From Acanthochromis polyacanthus (taxonomy: Eukaryota; Chordata; Actinopteri; Pomacentridae): a stretch of 64,000 bases of DNA. This document shows positions 1 through 11,666 of the stretch, one piece after another. The stretch spans positions 26,789,697 through 26,853,696 of the forward strand of contig NC_067125.1 of NCBI RefSeq assembly GCF_021347895.1, read 5' to 3'. The position numbers and the translations under genes were made by a program. The notes under the pieces are model-generated. The model was not told the origin of the DNA, ran no database searches, and worked only from the letters and a program-made list of their open reading frames with translations. Each line of letters opens with the position of its first letter. The stretch's first letter is position 1.

Positions 1-419
1 GCAAGATAACACTAGATAATTTCTGCAACCTGTTTGCCTCTACGATCAGCTGCCATCTCCCCAGCGTGATATGGCTCTCTCTCCGACTTCCGCATTTCAG
101 AAAAATTAAAAAAAAACCCGCGCGGTCTCGCTTTCCAGAACCGCGGAGGAGGCTGGGACTTGTAGGACTCTGGGACTCTGGGATTTTGGAGCATGCGCAC
201 TAGCATTTTTGACGGTAAGAGCATGCGCAGTAGAGTCCTACACGTCCCAGAGTCCTACAAGTCCCAGCCTCCTCCGCGGTTCTGGAAAGCGAGACCGCGC
301 GGTTTTTTTTTTAATTTTTCTGAAATGCGGAAGTCGGAGAGAGAACCATATCACGCTGGGGAGATGGCAGCTGATCGTAGAGGCAAACAGGTTGCAGAAA
401 TTATCTAGTGTTATCTTGC
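1..419. repeat. Long near-perfect inverted repeat (palindrome)
   Basis: Bases 1 to about 195 are the reverse complement of about 226-419, with only a few mismatches (for example agagagcc against agagaacc) and small poly-A/poly-T length differences. The centre holds two copies of GAGCATGCGCA. Both arms therefore encode the same peptide on opposite strands, so those ORFs are a by-product of the palindrome and not genes. The left arm starts at the first base of the window, so the element may continue upstream. It could be a foldback DNA element or an inverted duplication. No transposase is visible. Confidence 0.85.
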
Positions 420-780
420 AATATTTGAAAACGGTATATTTGTTTTACTGTAAAGCACTTTGTGCACTTCAAGGGCACACCACTGAAATGCACTGGCGGA
501 ATCCCAGAATCAGGCAGCCACTTACCTCTGGTGTGTGTGTGCCCTGAAGAGATAGTTCACCAGTTTACTTGAAATGTTAAGGATTGCAAAGTGTGTATTT
601 AAAAGAGCTTGTATTTTATGTTTCTATTTTATACGATCACAGACTGTTGTTATTGAAGATGTTTGTCAAGTTTACTTGAAATTTTATAGATTGTATTTGT
701 TTAAAGTGTGTATTTAAAAGAGCTTGTATTGTTTGGGACCAATAAAACTGACACTTTGTATATCTTTGCTTCTGTGTCAT
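420..780 (+). other. AT-rich tail with internal duplication and AATAAA signal
   Basis: A segment near 556-612 recurs near 669-733; both copies share GTTTACTTGAAAT and GTGTATTTAAAAGAGCTTGT. A canonical AATAAA lies at 741-746, followed by a GT/T-rich stretch, which resembles a cleavage and polyadenylation region on the plus strand. No coding exon is recognisable upstream in the window. It could be the 3' end of a gene or retroelement lying to the left, or coincidence. Confidence 0.35.
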
Positions 781-1305
781 TTATAAATGCTTTATAAAGC
801 ATAGATAGTCCTCACTTTAGATGGGCTCACGGAATATACTTAACTAATGAGTAGTAACCGCATTAATAAGTTATTCATTGAGGATGAATATGTGTTTGTA
901 AATCATATACTAACACAGTTGCTAACCCTTTATAAAGTATTAACAACTGAGGTTATCAATGAGCAACAAAACATTTTTAACCGGATTTATTAAGTGCTTA
1001 GTAATGCATAATAAATGCCATACAGATCATGAATTCATGATTAATTAAGCACGTATAACTAATTAGTTACAAATGATGAGTTAACAATGAATTAAGCACT
1101 TTACTAATGTTTAACTAATGCTTAATAATGTGTTAGTTGAACATTTAAAACTGTCTTTACTAATGCTTTGTAATGCATTACTAATGGTGAATTCATGATG
1201 AGTTCATGAGGATTTAAGGATTAACTAATGCTGAAATTATGCTTAACCAATGCTTAACTAATGCTTAATAGTGTATAGTTATTATAAAGTGTTACCGCAC
1301 CTGCT
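781..1305. repeat. AT-rich miniature-element-like repeat
   Basis: This block opens with repeated TTTATAA/TTATAAAGCAT and closes with TTATAAAGTGTTACC. Its interior is made of many variants of TTAACTAATGCTTAA and TTAATAATG. The composition and the TTATAAAG/CTTTATAA ends match a class of short non-autonomous elements common in fish intergenic DNA. There is no ORF. The family name and target duplication were not determined. Confidence 0.5.
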
Positions 1306-2470
1306 TTTTTTTTTACCTCTTATATTCTCAAATCCATGCTTTCCTACACAGAAGGAGGTCTTAACAAGAAGAAAGTACGAGTTATGACATCACAAAAGGC
1401 TTTTTGTAAGTGAGGATCACACCTTTTGAATGCATCATTTCATGTCTTCTGTCTGTACAAAACATCTTACAACAGATTTCTTAATTGAAGATGTTTTTAT
1501 GTTTAACTTTAATGAAAAAATATTCAGTGTTTCCTCGTGAAAAGAGGGACAGTCTAGATAGATAGGTATCGAGTAGCTTACACATGTTAAATTTATGGAA
1601 AATATGGAAAATAATGTACAAAATGACGTGTGATTAATGTGCAAAACGTTGTAAAAAGTTGCAAAAATTTCTGGTATTTACAAATTTCTTGGGCTCTGTA
1701 CTAAATACGGTGGTCAGATAGCTAACTGTGAAGCCAAACTGATCAAAGAATGAAAAAATACTCAAAAAAAAGAGACTACAAATCTTATTTTATATAAATT
1801 TTTTAAAAAAAAGCACAAATACAAAACGAAGTTGTTACATGCTGACTGGTCTCTTTAGTGCTTGAGCACAAAAGTCGTGATTTTTTCAAATTTTCTATTG
1901 TTTTTCAGACATTTTCTTTCTTAATGTCTTATAGTTTTTGCACATACTTTACATTATGCTACATGTACTGTACGAGCATGTGATAATTTTGTAAAATACA
2001 AAAAATTCTGTGCTACTTGATGAAACTATGACCAACAGGCCCGCGAGAACAATTCTGACGCTTCGAGTCTGAACTGCAGGCTGTGTATACGCAGCACCTT
2101 TTCTTTTTTTATGATTTATGAAAATTAAACTTTGTTAAATTGCACATGAGACCTTTCTGAGTCCTCTCTACTTTCCATAGAGGTGCAGGACTTTTCAAAC
2201 AATTTAAAAAAATTGCAAAAGATAGAAGAAACTATTAATCTTATTTTATGTAAAAAAAAAAAAAAAGCTCAAATACATTATATGTTGACTGATTTTCTTC
2301 AATAAAAATGAATGGATGCTAACAATACTCTTGCATATTGCACTTCAGCATCAAAATTGTGACTTTAAAAAAAATTCTATTGTTTTCAAACGAATTTTCT
2401 TTCATAATGTCTTGTCAAGCTTATCTTATCTTGACTGTGCACTGTGATAAAGGGGATCTTTTAAAACTTG
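1306..2470. repeat. AT-rich intergenic DNA with a diverged direct duplication
   Basis: About 1745-1960 and 2210-2425 are diverged copies of one segment. Both contain CTTATTTTAT followed by an A-run, then ACATGCTGACTG/TATGTTGACTGA, TTCTATTGTTTT and TTTCTTTCATAATGTCTT-like blocks. No coding potential or RNA gene is seen. Confidence 0.45.
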
Positions 2471-3940
2471 AAAAAATGTAGGGAAAAAGAGAAAACATAC
2501 ACTAGGGTTTCTTTTATTTGCGCTATTTTTTATCGCTGTTCCATTCAAATCAAAAGGATATTAGTTGAAAAAAACAGCTTAAGATACCACTTCCTGCATC
2601 AAAATGAAGGAGCTGACTCTTATACTCCTCCACTTTTGTGCCCATACTTTACGTTTTTCTGCACAGACTGTACAAGAATTAGATCAGTCAGAACTCTTGA
2701 ATCTTCAGGGCCTGAACAAACACCACAATGAGTTTCTTCTAACCATAAAGAGTAACCGAAGCTCTCTGCTGTGTTATTTAACAGCGTGTTAACCCATCTG
2801 TTGCGTTTATAAACTTTACAGTCCTGAGCAGCAGCAGCAGATCTTTCTTCCCTCTGCAGCCGCTGGTCAGTCTCGTGGTCCAGATCTAATGAGGCAGACA
2901 TTATTGTTGGCCGGGCTACCGGTGCGTCAGTCGAGGCCTCAGTGCCAAGATGCCAATCCGGAGCCTCGGCCGCTGCTCTCCATCTGACTGCCAGTCTGGC
3001 TGCTTCACGCCCGTGAGACGCCCACCTGTCCATCACGGTTTGTTTGCCCGTCTTCATGGCTGTCCACCGTCGGGCCAAACCACGCAACCATCTGCCCTCC
3101 GCCTGGCCGCCGTCCTCCGAGACACAGATCATCAAAATGTTATTCCAGTGTAAACCTCAGCAGAACTCCAGGAACCCCGGCGCTCTGGCACACTCCTGCA
3201 TTGTCTGTTGGACGTGAGGAGGGAAAGTATGAAGGGATCTGAAGCTAAGATTCCCTCCCCGGGATGCTGATGGCTCCGTCGGGTCAGAGGGCCCTGATTC
3301 ATCTGGTTCAGCAACACTGAGAACACGTGGTCGGACACCAACACCTCCTGTTCTTTACAAACGACATTCTTTTGTTGTTCGCTCTCACATTTGATGATTT
3401 TTTCTTGTGTAGATGTGTAAACTACTCATATAAATGTGTTTTCAGCTCATTTTAACCTCAGTATGCTAATGTCATCCAAGTTAATGTTAGTTTTTCTGTG
3501 CTGTTGTACATTTGCGATATTAGTTTTGCACTTTCTAAAACTCTCAAACACGTTTTTCTCGTGAATTCTGTTTTAAACTGTAGCTCTTGTTAACCATCTG
3601 AACCCTTAAACCCGCTGCCAGGTTTAAAAGTTGTGTTATCTATTATAAAAATGCCAAAATAATGTCATTTACCACAGCCAGAAAATGCAAAAAAAGAAAA
3701 AAAGCTGAAAATTTAGTTGGATTCTTTATTTTTTCAAGCATCATTGAACTAATCGTGTGTGGCAGGGCCGGGGTGGGACTCATTTTAGATCACGACCTAT
3801 TACTATTAAAATCATGTAATTCTAGCCTTGCATGTTCAGTCTACAACAGCGCACTGTTCTGCAAAGTCTTGTAATTCAGTGTGTTTTTCTAAAATATTTT
3901 GAGACCGGAAGTGGTCATCAGCAAGTGAGGAGCCCAAACA
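2471..3940. other. Intergenic, locally GC-rich, no recognised gene
   Basis: About 2860-3340 is clearly more GC-rich than its surroundings. The minus strand is open from 3135 to 2620 (171 codons), but the peptide matches no family I recognise, has low-complexity Ala/Arg stretches and runs into AT-rich DNA without a convincing gene structure. I treat it as a chance ORF. The rest, 3341-3940, is AT-rich with nothing identifiable. Confidence 0.4.
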
Positions 3941-3981
3941 ACTGATCTATAAATAAACCAAGGGTTTATTTATAGATCAGT
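3941..3981. repeat. Perfect 19-bp hairpin
   Basis: ACTGATCTATAAATAAACC at 3941-3959 is perfectly repeated in inverse orientation at 3963-3981, with a 3-base loop. No flanking ORF or T-run suggests a terminator. It may be the end of a degenerate inverted-repeat element. Confidence 0.85.
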
Positions 3982-4109
3982 GAGCCAAACAGAGTACGGT
4001 GTATAGACTGTATATAATTTTTTTTCATTAGTTTTCATGGTCAAAATAAGAGATCAGGTGGCCGATCTTAAAATAAATAAATATTGAATTTTTTATAGAG
4101 CGTTAAAGT

Positions 4110-4329
4110 TTTGCCAAGCCAGGGGGCGGGGCTACTTGATAAACAGTCAGATAGACAGGTCAGACTCTGCTGTCCTCGTTTGGATTAATTCTGATATAAT
4201 AACTGTTTATTTATCGGTGAAGCAGCAGAACCTCTTTCACAAACAGTTTTTCTGCCCGTTGACTTGTTTTAACCAGTTTTCTACCTTCGGCTAATTCTAC
4301 CAGCAGACACTGAAAGGACTGATTAGTTG
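4110..4329 (+). promoter_or_regulatory. Possible orphan promoter and untranslated first exon
   Basis: A GC box (GGGCGGGGC, 4124-4132) is followed by about 200 bases without low-complexity sequence and then a good donor-like site, TTG|GTAAGTGTA, with GT at 4330. The following DNA (4460-4570) is dense in GCTAAC/GTTAGC motifs, which I associate with first introns of fish genes. No downstream coding exon was found on the plus strand before the repeats begin. It may be a dead promoter copy or part of a long non-coding transcript. Confidence 0.25.
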
Positions 4330-4439
4330 GTAAGTGTATATTTTCATATCGGTGCCGCTTTTAATGCACTTTATATGCAGCTGTAGTGTCAGATATAATG
4401 TGTGCCATGCACTCCAGATGTTGGTGGAGTTTATTTCTG

Positions 4440-4575
4440 TGTGTATTGACCAGAGAAGAAAGTTAGCATCCAGTAAATATTAGCTTTAATGTTAGCAATG
4501 CTAACCAAGCTAGCTGCTCAGTCGTAGCCTGATTAAAGCTAACGTAGCATTAAGCTAACGTTGTTTGTGTGGAGT
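4440..4575. repeat. Cluster of GCTAAC / GTTAGC motifs
   Basis: Several direct and inverted copies of TTAGC, GCTAAC and GCTAACG lie within about 130 bases, including GTTAGCAATGCTAAC and TAGCATTAAGCTAACG. They can pair as small hairpins. The function is unknown. Confidence 0.6.
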
Positions 4576-4873
4576 TTCATGTAAACAGCTGAAGTATGTT
4601 GTGTTTGTGTAATGTGGTGCATTTAGTTAATAAAACTGTTCATGGAGATGCTGGTTCACATTAATGTAAGGTTTAGAAAAACTAAATGTGATTAAAACAG
4701 TAAGGTTAAGGTTCTGTGTTATCAGTAGTGATCAATATCTGCTGAGTCTCTGAAGTTAAACTGGAGAAAATAGTAAATCTACTCTCCAGTTGTTACCATT
4801 GTTTAATGACTGATTCACATGTTGTAGTACGTATTCCTGCAGTGTAGATCGGAAAAATAACCTCTCAGAATGT

Positions 4874-5680
4874 CCATGCATCCATTCTCTATACACCGCT
4901 TTATCTTCACTAGGGTCGCGGGGGTGCTGGAGCCTATCCCCGCTGACTCGGGTGAAGGCAGGGGACACCCTGGACAGGTCGCCAGTCTGTCACAGGGCTA
5001 CATATACAGACAAACAGTCACACTCACATTCACACCTGCGGGCAATTTAGAGTAATCAATTCACGTCAGCATATTTTTGGACTGTGGGAGGAAGCCGGAG
5101 TACCCGGAGAAAACCCACGCATGCTCAGGGAGAACATGCAAACTCCATGCAGAAAGATCCCGGGCCCAGGCCGGGATATGAACCGGGGATCTTCTTGCTG
5201 CAAGGCCAAAGTGCTAACCACTACGCAGGGTTCTCACCAGCGCATTTCAGCGTAACGGGCCGTTACGCTGTCAGTTTAAAAGATTACGCTGTGACTAGGG
5301 TCGCTACGCTGTTATTTTGACAGATAACGCCATGTGCGTTTGTTTATATCGACTGGGTACCTATCTAGGTTAATTTATGTCTCCCCACCTCAGCCGTACT
5401 TTCCTGTCGATTGACCCGTTCCCCTCTAAAATTAAGAGTCGCTTCCAATCTCGGGGTTACAATTAGTATGTCTCGGTTGTTTCCGTGATGCCATGTATGG
5501 TGAATAGTGACCTAAATCACGAGCATTTGGAGCATCTGCGTGACGCTTATTGGCTTACATCTGGGTCGGCCGCTCGCGAGATTTAATTAAGGCTATTGCA
5601 TGTGCGCGTGCGGGAGGACCTGCCGTTACGCTGTAAAAAAATCCTGGTGAGAACCCTGCTACACCACTCTGCAGCCCCCT
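4874..5680 (-). mobile_element. tRNA-headed SINE-like element, copy 1, split by a nested insertion
   Basis: The tRNA-like head reads on the minus strand, with TAGTGGTTAGCACT as an A-box-like block and GGTTCATATCC as a B-box-like block. The body carries the teleost signature GGACTGTGGGAGGAAGCCGG and ends in the ATGCATCCATTCTCTATAC region. Flanking target duplications CTCAGAATGT (4864-4873) and CCCAGAATGT (5681-5690) match at 9 of 10 positions and bracket the SINE together with the insertion it carries. The SINE therefore landed first. Confidence 0.8.
5225..5659. mobile_element. Non-autonomous inverted-repeat DNA transposon nested in the SINE
   Basis: The ends are a perfect 16-bp inverted repeat, GCAGGGTTCTCACCAG. 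After a short unpaired stretch this continues into a second inverted block, CAGCGTAACGG. The element is 435 bp with no transposase. The SINE head sequence resumes directly after it (ACCACTCTGCAGCCC). CAGGG...CCCTG ends resemble the hAT superfamily, but the flanks support only TAC or CTAC as a duplication, not a clean 8-bp one, so the superfamily is uncertain. Confidence 0.8.
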
Positions 5681-5690
5681 CCCAGAATGT

Positions 5691-6904
5691 GTCCAAAGTA
5701 ATGATGAACAAAGAACAAACTAAAGCAAACCCAGGTCTGTGGGAAGAGAAGCAGAGGAAATGTTTGACTGCAGACATAAAGCAGGAAGACACTGAGCTGC
5801 TCAGGTGTTCCTGATAACACCAAGCAGCCACCTGGACAGCCAATTGGAACACAGCTTACTGGAAGTCCAGAGGGGTGGTTTAGTGAAGTAAATTTAGTTT
5901 AAAGTTGAAGCAGAAAGTTAACAAAGAAAGTTGAAAACCACCTTCTGATACCTGAAATTTCTGAATTTTCACATAAAGAACACCTGAACATGTCAAACTG
6001 GTTTCATAGCAGAACCCTCATTGTAAAAATGTCATAGTATGGTGTGCTGTTCAAAAAAACATTACAACCCAGCTGTCTAGGGTCCCTGAGGAGCAACACA
6101 AAAACAGGACAAACCCTGGTTTCCAGAGAGTTATGCGGCTATTTATTTGAAAGAGTAAGTTTACAGCAACACAACAATCACAAAGTCTCTCTTTAGTTCA
6201 GCTGAAAATATTACTTTTTGTCTTTTTTATTGACCAAATTTTTCAGGAAGTCGATGAAGAATAACTAAAGCTCTCATGTAGAAGTCCAACTTATTTTGGA
6301 TCCTTGTGGAGAGTTTAGTCTTCATGCTTCATAGCAACATTTAATAAACCTAAAGCTTCCCTGTTGGTTCATTGGTGGAGTTTGTTCCTGAGCATCACCT
6401 GTTCCTTCCATACTGACAGCAGTAATCCCCTCATCACTACTGGCTCTGCCTCTGACACTAAATCACATTTTTAAAATGGTCAAAATTCTCAGCACAAATA
6501 TCCACTTTTTACAAAGTCGTCAGGTCAGTTTCATTCATGTAGAGCTGAATCATCTTCTCATATAGAGCAGGTCTACACCAGACTCTTCATTATGTTCTTT
6601 CTAATAATATTCACTCAATGAACAATCCTACCTCCCACTCTGGGCTTGTGGCTTTTGGCTGCTGCTTGGTGCTGGATCTTTCTTTTGACTCTGAGGGGCT
6701 ACAGGACAACGTTTCCCAGCATCATACTATTATTTAAATTATATAATGTTATGTTTGATGCCACAATGACACACAATTAATTGACTTGATAATTAACTTG
6801 AACGGTGGTTTGCAAAGTTCAGTAATAGAAATTGGCTAGCTGATATGTTATAGTAACTGATTTAACTGATTCTTGTCAGTATTTTTTCTTTATAGAGGCA
6901 GCTT
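5691..6904. other. Intergenic DNA, nothing recognised
   Basis: This is AT-rich single-copy-looking sequence without coding exons, repeats with clear ends, or RNA genes that I can identify. Confidence 0.4.
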
Positions 6905-7030
6905 CATACCTGATACATACAGTATCTAATGTTTATTTCTGTTGTCAGCCTGAAAGAATGATTGTGTTTCTTCTCCATGCAGACACTCAGGTGAAACTGT
7001 TTGTCTGTCTGAGGTTTTCTGGCTGCTGTG
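6905..7030. repeat. Local duplication A, copy 1
   Basis: This shares CATACAGTATCTAAT, TGATTGTGTTTC and GGTGAAACTGTTTG blocks, in the same order and orientation, with 9866-9965. The two copies are diverged and lie about 3 kb apart. No ORF is conserved between them. Confidence 0.6.
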
Positions 7031-9126
7031 GATGTAAACTTTGTGAGTTTGGTTGAGCCCTGCTTCTGTACCGTATGATCGAATCGCTGGGATCAGTTTA
7101 AAGTTTAACTCCAGTTACTGGTTTTACATACTTGATTGTATTTGAAGACGCAGCACTCAGGTCTCAGGCCTGAATAAGTCACAAACATGCAAATAGACCA
7201 TCACATTCACTCTCACGTCTGTGTTTAGTTTCAAATCTTTAGTTCATCTGATTTGCAGAAAATATAACCAACCACGTTAGACCTCATTGCACATGTGGAA
7301 CACTTTAATGCAAAAAAAATGGTGACATTTCTGAACTGTACACTGTTTTAAAGTGGAACTTGACTGATTTAGTGTTCGCTTACAGGTCTGCTTATCAGGA
7401 AAATGTTTTGTAAAGTTTATTTTAGGGAACATTCCCACAACACTGGCCAACATCACCTACAAATTCTGATAATTTTAAAAAGAAAATACGTTAATCTAAT
7501 GTCCAAAGAACACTTTAAGGTTATATATCATTTCTATCTATGTTCCTATTAGGTTAAAAGTGAACCAAGACATAATGTTTTCAACATTCAGAGGAGGTTT
7601 TGAGGATGACATCAGCTTATGCTAACAAAAGCAACATTTTAAAAGTGTTTTCAAGATGTCCTCAGATGACAGAATGTTGATTTTAAGGTTCCTGTAATGT
7701 AATGTATTGACAAATTTAGAACATTTTGCTTGGAATATTCTGAAGATGTCGCTGTTGAAGAAGCAACATTTGGAAAACATTCAGTAAACATTGGCTTTAA
7801 GAAGAATATTCTGGGAACTAACGGAAAGTTCCTCGCTGAAGACATTACAAGAACTTTCTCATTTTTCGAACAAAAAACTCTAGCTGAGGAAGAAGGCAGT
7901 GTCAGAATATAAAAATAAAAATCAGGAGGTGATGAATGCAGGGAATGAAAATCAGTTTTTCAATAGTTTGACAGCTCTGACAGCGTCAAAGCGGTGCGAA
8001 GTTAAACTGTCTGGTGAGAGTCTCTCAGATTAATATTTACTGATTTATCTCTGCAACAACACTTCAGACAGTACGAATCAATTCCCTGCACTGCAGAACT
8101 TTTTTAACCTTAAACCTCTCCATCACCCTGCTTTCACACACTCCCTCGTCTCTCCACTTTCTTCTTCTTTCTGCAGTGTCTGTGCTCTTCTCTCCTCTCG
8201 TCTTTGTTTGAAAACAGCTTTCAATTTCCTGGGTAGCCGCCTTCAAAGGGAGCGTCGGGGGGGCAAGAGGCCGAGTGGGATGCCAGAGGCACAGTGACAG
8301 CTGGGAGGCAGGAGACTCCGAGACGAGATCAGAGGGTTCGAGTTTCTGACCGCCACAGACACGCTGTCATTCTGCGAGCTCCTGCCCCTGCTGCTTTCAA
8401 ACGCACACATGCTCGTACGCCTATCTTTGTGAGGACACCGTGCATTCTTCAGCCCAAACCAAACCAGCACGACTAACCTCAACCCGAGCTTAAACCCAAA
8501 TCTGACCATCAAACAGACCTTTAAAGGGGTGAGAAAGTGAAGATGTTCCCACCCTGTTGCCTTTAAAATAAAAAATTAATCAAAATGTGACAACTGATGG
8601 CCATGAATGAAAAAACCAAGATGCTCCTACAGAACATCTTTTCCTGAGGTTAGTTTGACGTTTTACCAAAGCCTTGCTCCATCTCCAAACATCTTTCCAC
8701 CGACAAATTCACTTTTACAGAATTTACTTAGCTGGATACTGAAGGAAAAGTTTGTGCAGCTTGTCTGTTTTTGTGTTTAGAGTTGCAGATGCATATTTTA
8801 TTTTCAAAATTGGAAAAAAAAGCAAAATGAACATCCCATTACTATACATCATAAACTAAAGAATCACAAAAGTACATTTAGTGGCCAAATGCAAATTTAA
8901 CAACTCAGGTAATTCTAAATAAATCAGTTGATTGTCTTGCTTGCAGATGTTATTTTTTTAAGGTAAAATGCACCCAAAAGTATGGCTGACTCAATCGAGG
9001 ATCAACACTGTGGTCAGCAAAATATACGATGAAATGCAGAGAATGAGAACTTTTAAAAGTTTTTTTTGTTTGTTTTTTGGGGGTGTAAATTAGCAATTTT
9101 AAAGTCAACTCTCACTGCATACAAAT
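7031..9126. other. Intergenic DNA, nothing recognised
   Basis: The AT-rich stretch at 7400-7910 contains AACATTCC and GGAACATT-like repeats and short chance ORFs on both strands. About 8090-8500 is more GC-rich. I see no gene. Confidence 0.4.
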
Positions 9127-9480
9127 GTCACTATTTTGAGGGGAAAACAGTTTCTGCATCCTTCACTTGGCTCATCTCAGTTTGTTGCAGATTATAATGA
9201 GCTGCAGTCAGACCATTCAGTGCTGAAGAATGGTCTGACCAGCAAAACAGTCTTCACATTAAGATCATCCACAACTAAGCAGCACAGGCTTCAGCAAAAT
9301 GTTTTGATTGAAAAACAGTGGCTGCAACCTTCACTTAGCTCATCTCAATATGATTCTGATTGACTTAAATATAGACGAAACAGAGCATTTTATCTGTTGC
9401 AGATAATAATGAGCTGCAGGCCGACCATGCTGCAGCACAGAATGATCTGACTGCAGCTCAACAGCAATGACAGTACGATC
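9127..9480. repeat. Local duplication B, two adjacent copies
   Basis: Two neighbouring diverged copies (about 9127-9250 and 9310-9480) share TGCAxCCTTCACTTxGCTCATCTCA, GTTGCAGATTATAATGAGCTGCAG-like and GACCATxCxG blocks. A third copy lies at 11667-11850. Short ORFs in them are not conserved in frame. Confidence 0.6.
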
Positions 9481-9865
9481 AAAGACACCAAAACTAATGC
9501 ACAACACACAATTAAGGAACTAAAACCGCAAAGTAAAGCTGCAAGAACACAGCCGCACCTCAAAAATGCATCCACACAGAACATGAACTTGTAAAATCAA
9601 AACAAAAACAATTTCAGTAGAAGCATCTTTTTCTTTCTGTCTGTAGGAGAGAAGGGAGATTTGTAAGAATTTAAACTTGAGCTAATTCTTGCATCAATAG
9701 ATTGATCAACAAATCAACTTTGTCTGTTTTTGTAACCCAAAGATGGAAATTAGTTTACAAAAAAAACATATAAAAGGCAATACGAGTGGTGCTAAAAATC
9801 ATTTGGTTAGCACATTTTGGTAACTGATAAACCAATTTCCAAATGATTTTTCATAGATATTTTTA

Positions 9866-9965
9866 CCTGACACATACAGTATCTAATATTTATTTGTGTG
9901 CTCTGCCTGATTGTGTTTCCTGTCCATATGCACAGGTGAAACTGTTTGAGGTTGTCTGGTCACCG
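9866..9965. repeat. Local duplication A, copy 2
   Basis: This is the partner of 6905-7030: CATACAGTATCTAAT, TGATTGTGTTTC and GGTGAAACTGTTTG recur in the same order. Confidence 0.6.
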
Positions 9966-11666
9966 TACATTGAAGCTATGGTAGCAAAACATAAAGTTCC
10001 GTAGCTGCACGTGAGACAAAAGCTGAAAAAACTATATTTAAAAAGTCAAATTAAAAGCTGTGACAAAGCAAACTTTCCTGGCAGCACCTGACCAGACTCG
10101 AACGTCTTCAGCTGCAGTGCGAAGTTGCAACATGGAGCTTTTATTCCCAGGTGATGATGTAAGTGTTGAGGGAAGAGCGAAAATAATCTTATTCAATTTA
10201 CATAATGTGTTGACTTTGGAACTGACACGGCTCTGCTGGAAGGAACGCAGAACCTTTTCATTGGCAGCTCTCTCGCTCAGCACATTTTAGTCATTAATGC
10301 GCTCACACAGACTTGGAACATCTGTCCTAATTTCTCATCTGTCTTTTTTTTTTTTTCGCCACATGATATCTTTTTGTGCGGCGGCTCGGTTCAAAGCCAG
10401 GTAATGGCGCTTTTTTGTGATGCTGCCACAACCTCTTTTGAAGCTCCTGGCGCCACATCACAACAGTATCTCTCTACTGTTTAATCATACCGTCTCCAGT
10501 GGCCCGAGGAGCTAACTGCAAAGAGAAACACATTAGCGTTGGGTAAAGCGATGCCAGCCTGTTTTGTTGTGGTCTTGCAACTTCGTCCAAACCCCCTGGA
10601 GTGGAAAAAAAAAGTGACATCAGCGACCACAGAGCTCCCGTTTTGCACACGAGCAGGCAGCGGGCATAAACAGAGGATCTGTTTGGAAAGGCTCAGTGAC
10701 GCTTTTCCGAAGTCTCACCTCAAAAACCAGAGTGTTGACTGCTCTCGTATTCCCAGAGCATCTCGCACTCTCAAGGAAAAATATGCACGAGTGGTGGGAA
10801 GGAAAGCCTTGAGTTTGAAAGAGAGAGTGCAGGAAAATGAGACAGTAGGGACTTGAGCTGGAGGGAGAAAAGAGCTGGGTGAGGCAGAGTGAGGGAGAAG
10901 GAGAAAGGGGGGAGGACTGCTCTTTGTTAATCCCTCCACATCTGGCTTCTATTAGGATGTGGGGGCCGCTAAAATAATGTTTTTCACCCTACAAGCCTTT
11001 CTGTGCTATAAATTACCCACCAGCCACTGTGCCTTCCTGACTGAGACTCTTTCACTGGGCCAGTTTTTGTTTCTCAGACTCGGCTCCTCCTCCTCCTCTC
11101 GCTCGCTCTCGTCCTCTCTGCTTTCTCCATTTCGAAACTCCCTCTTCGTAGCAGCCGAGCAGTAAAAAAAATCAGGCCTTTCTTCCTGTCAGACATCCAC
11201 ACTTCCGGTGTGCTATTCAGAACTTTATCCATCTTGTGCTAAAGCTGTGTTTGGACCAATAATAAATTTTTTAGCAAAAAAAAGAAGTTGATCTGGGCTT
11301 AGCCTCCGCGGTGACCTCAGCGTGTTACTCTGTGATTCGAGCATTTCCCTCTGAAAACTCACATTCATTCCTCTTCTGACTGTACGTTAAATCCTTCAAG
11401 TAGGTTGGAGTAGTGGGTGTAGTGTAGTTATATATTAAAACATAATTGGTTCAGTCCAAGGATTCACAGAAACTGAGACGCTTGTTCGCTTCGTACTGTC
11501 TGGGAAACAACAACCTCCAAGAAGCAACCACAACACAGAATAGTTCAAGTGTTTAATCATTCACTACTGCAAACCTGCTGGTTTTAGGGGGGTTTGTGTG
11601 AAACTTTTATGAATTTTAAAGATAGTACATGCCTTCCTGTATGCAAATGTTCCACTTAAACAATTC
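9966..11666. other. Intergenic DNA with a moderately GC-rich centre
   Basis: About 10380-11110 is less AT-rich and includes a purine-rich stretch (10855-10920) and a CTCCTCCTCC/CTCGCTCGCTC stretch (11085-11120). It could be regulatory. I find no exon with convincing splice sites or a recognisable peptide. Confidence 0.35.

Noticed and set aside
12..408. Two ORFs on opposite strands encoding almost the same peptide
   Set aside because: They are the two arms of the palindrome; the shared peptide follows from the inverted repeat and is not evidence for a gene.
2620..3135. 171-codon minus-strand ORF
   Set aside because: No recognised domain, low-complexity Ala/Arg stretches, mixed with AT-rich DNA at its 3' end and no supporting splice or promoter signals.
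3762..3800. hAT-like terminus CAGGGCCGGGGTGGG
   Set aside because: I found no matching inverted end nearby and no target duplication.
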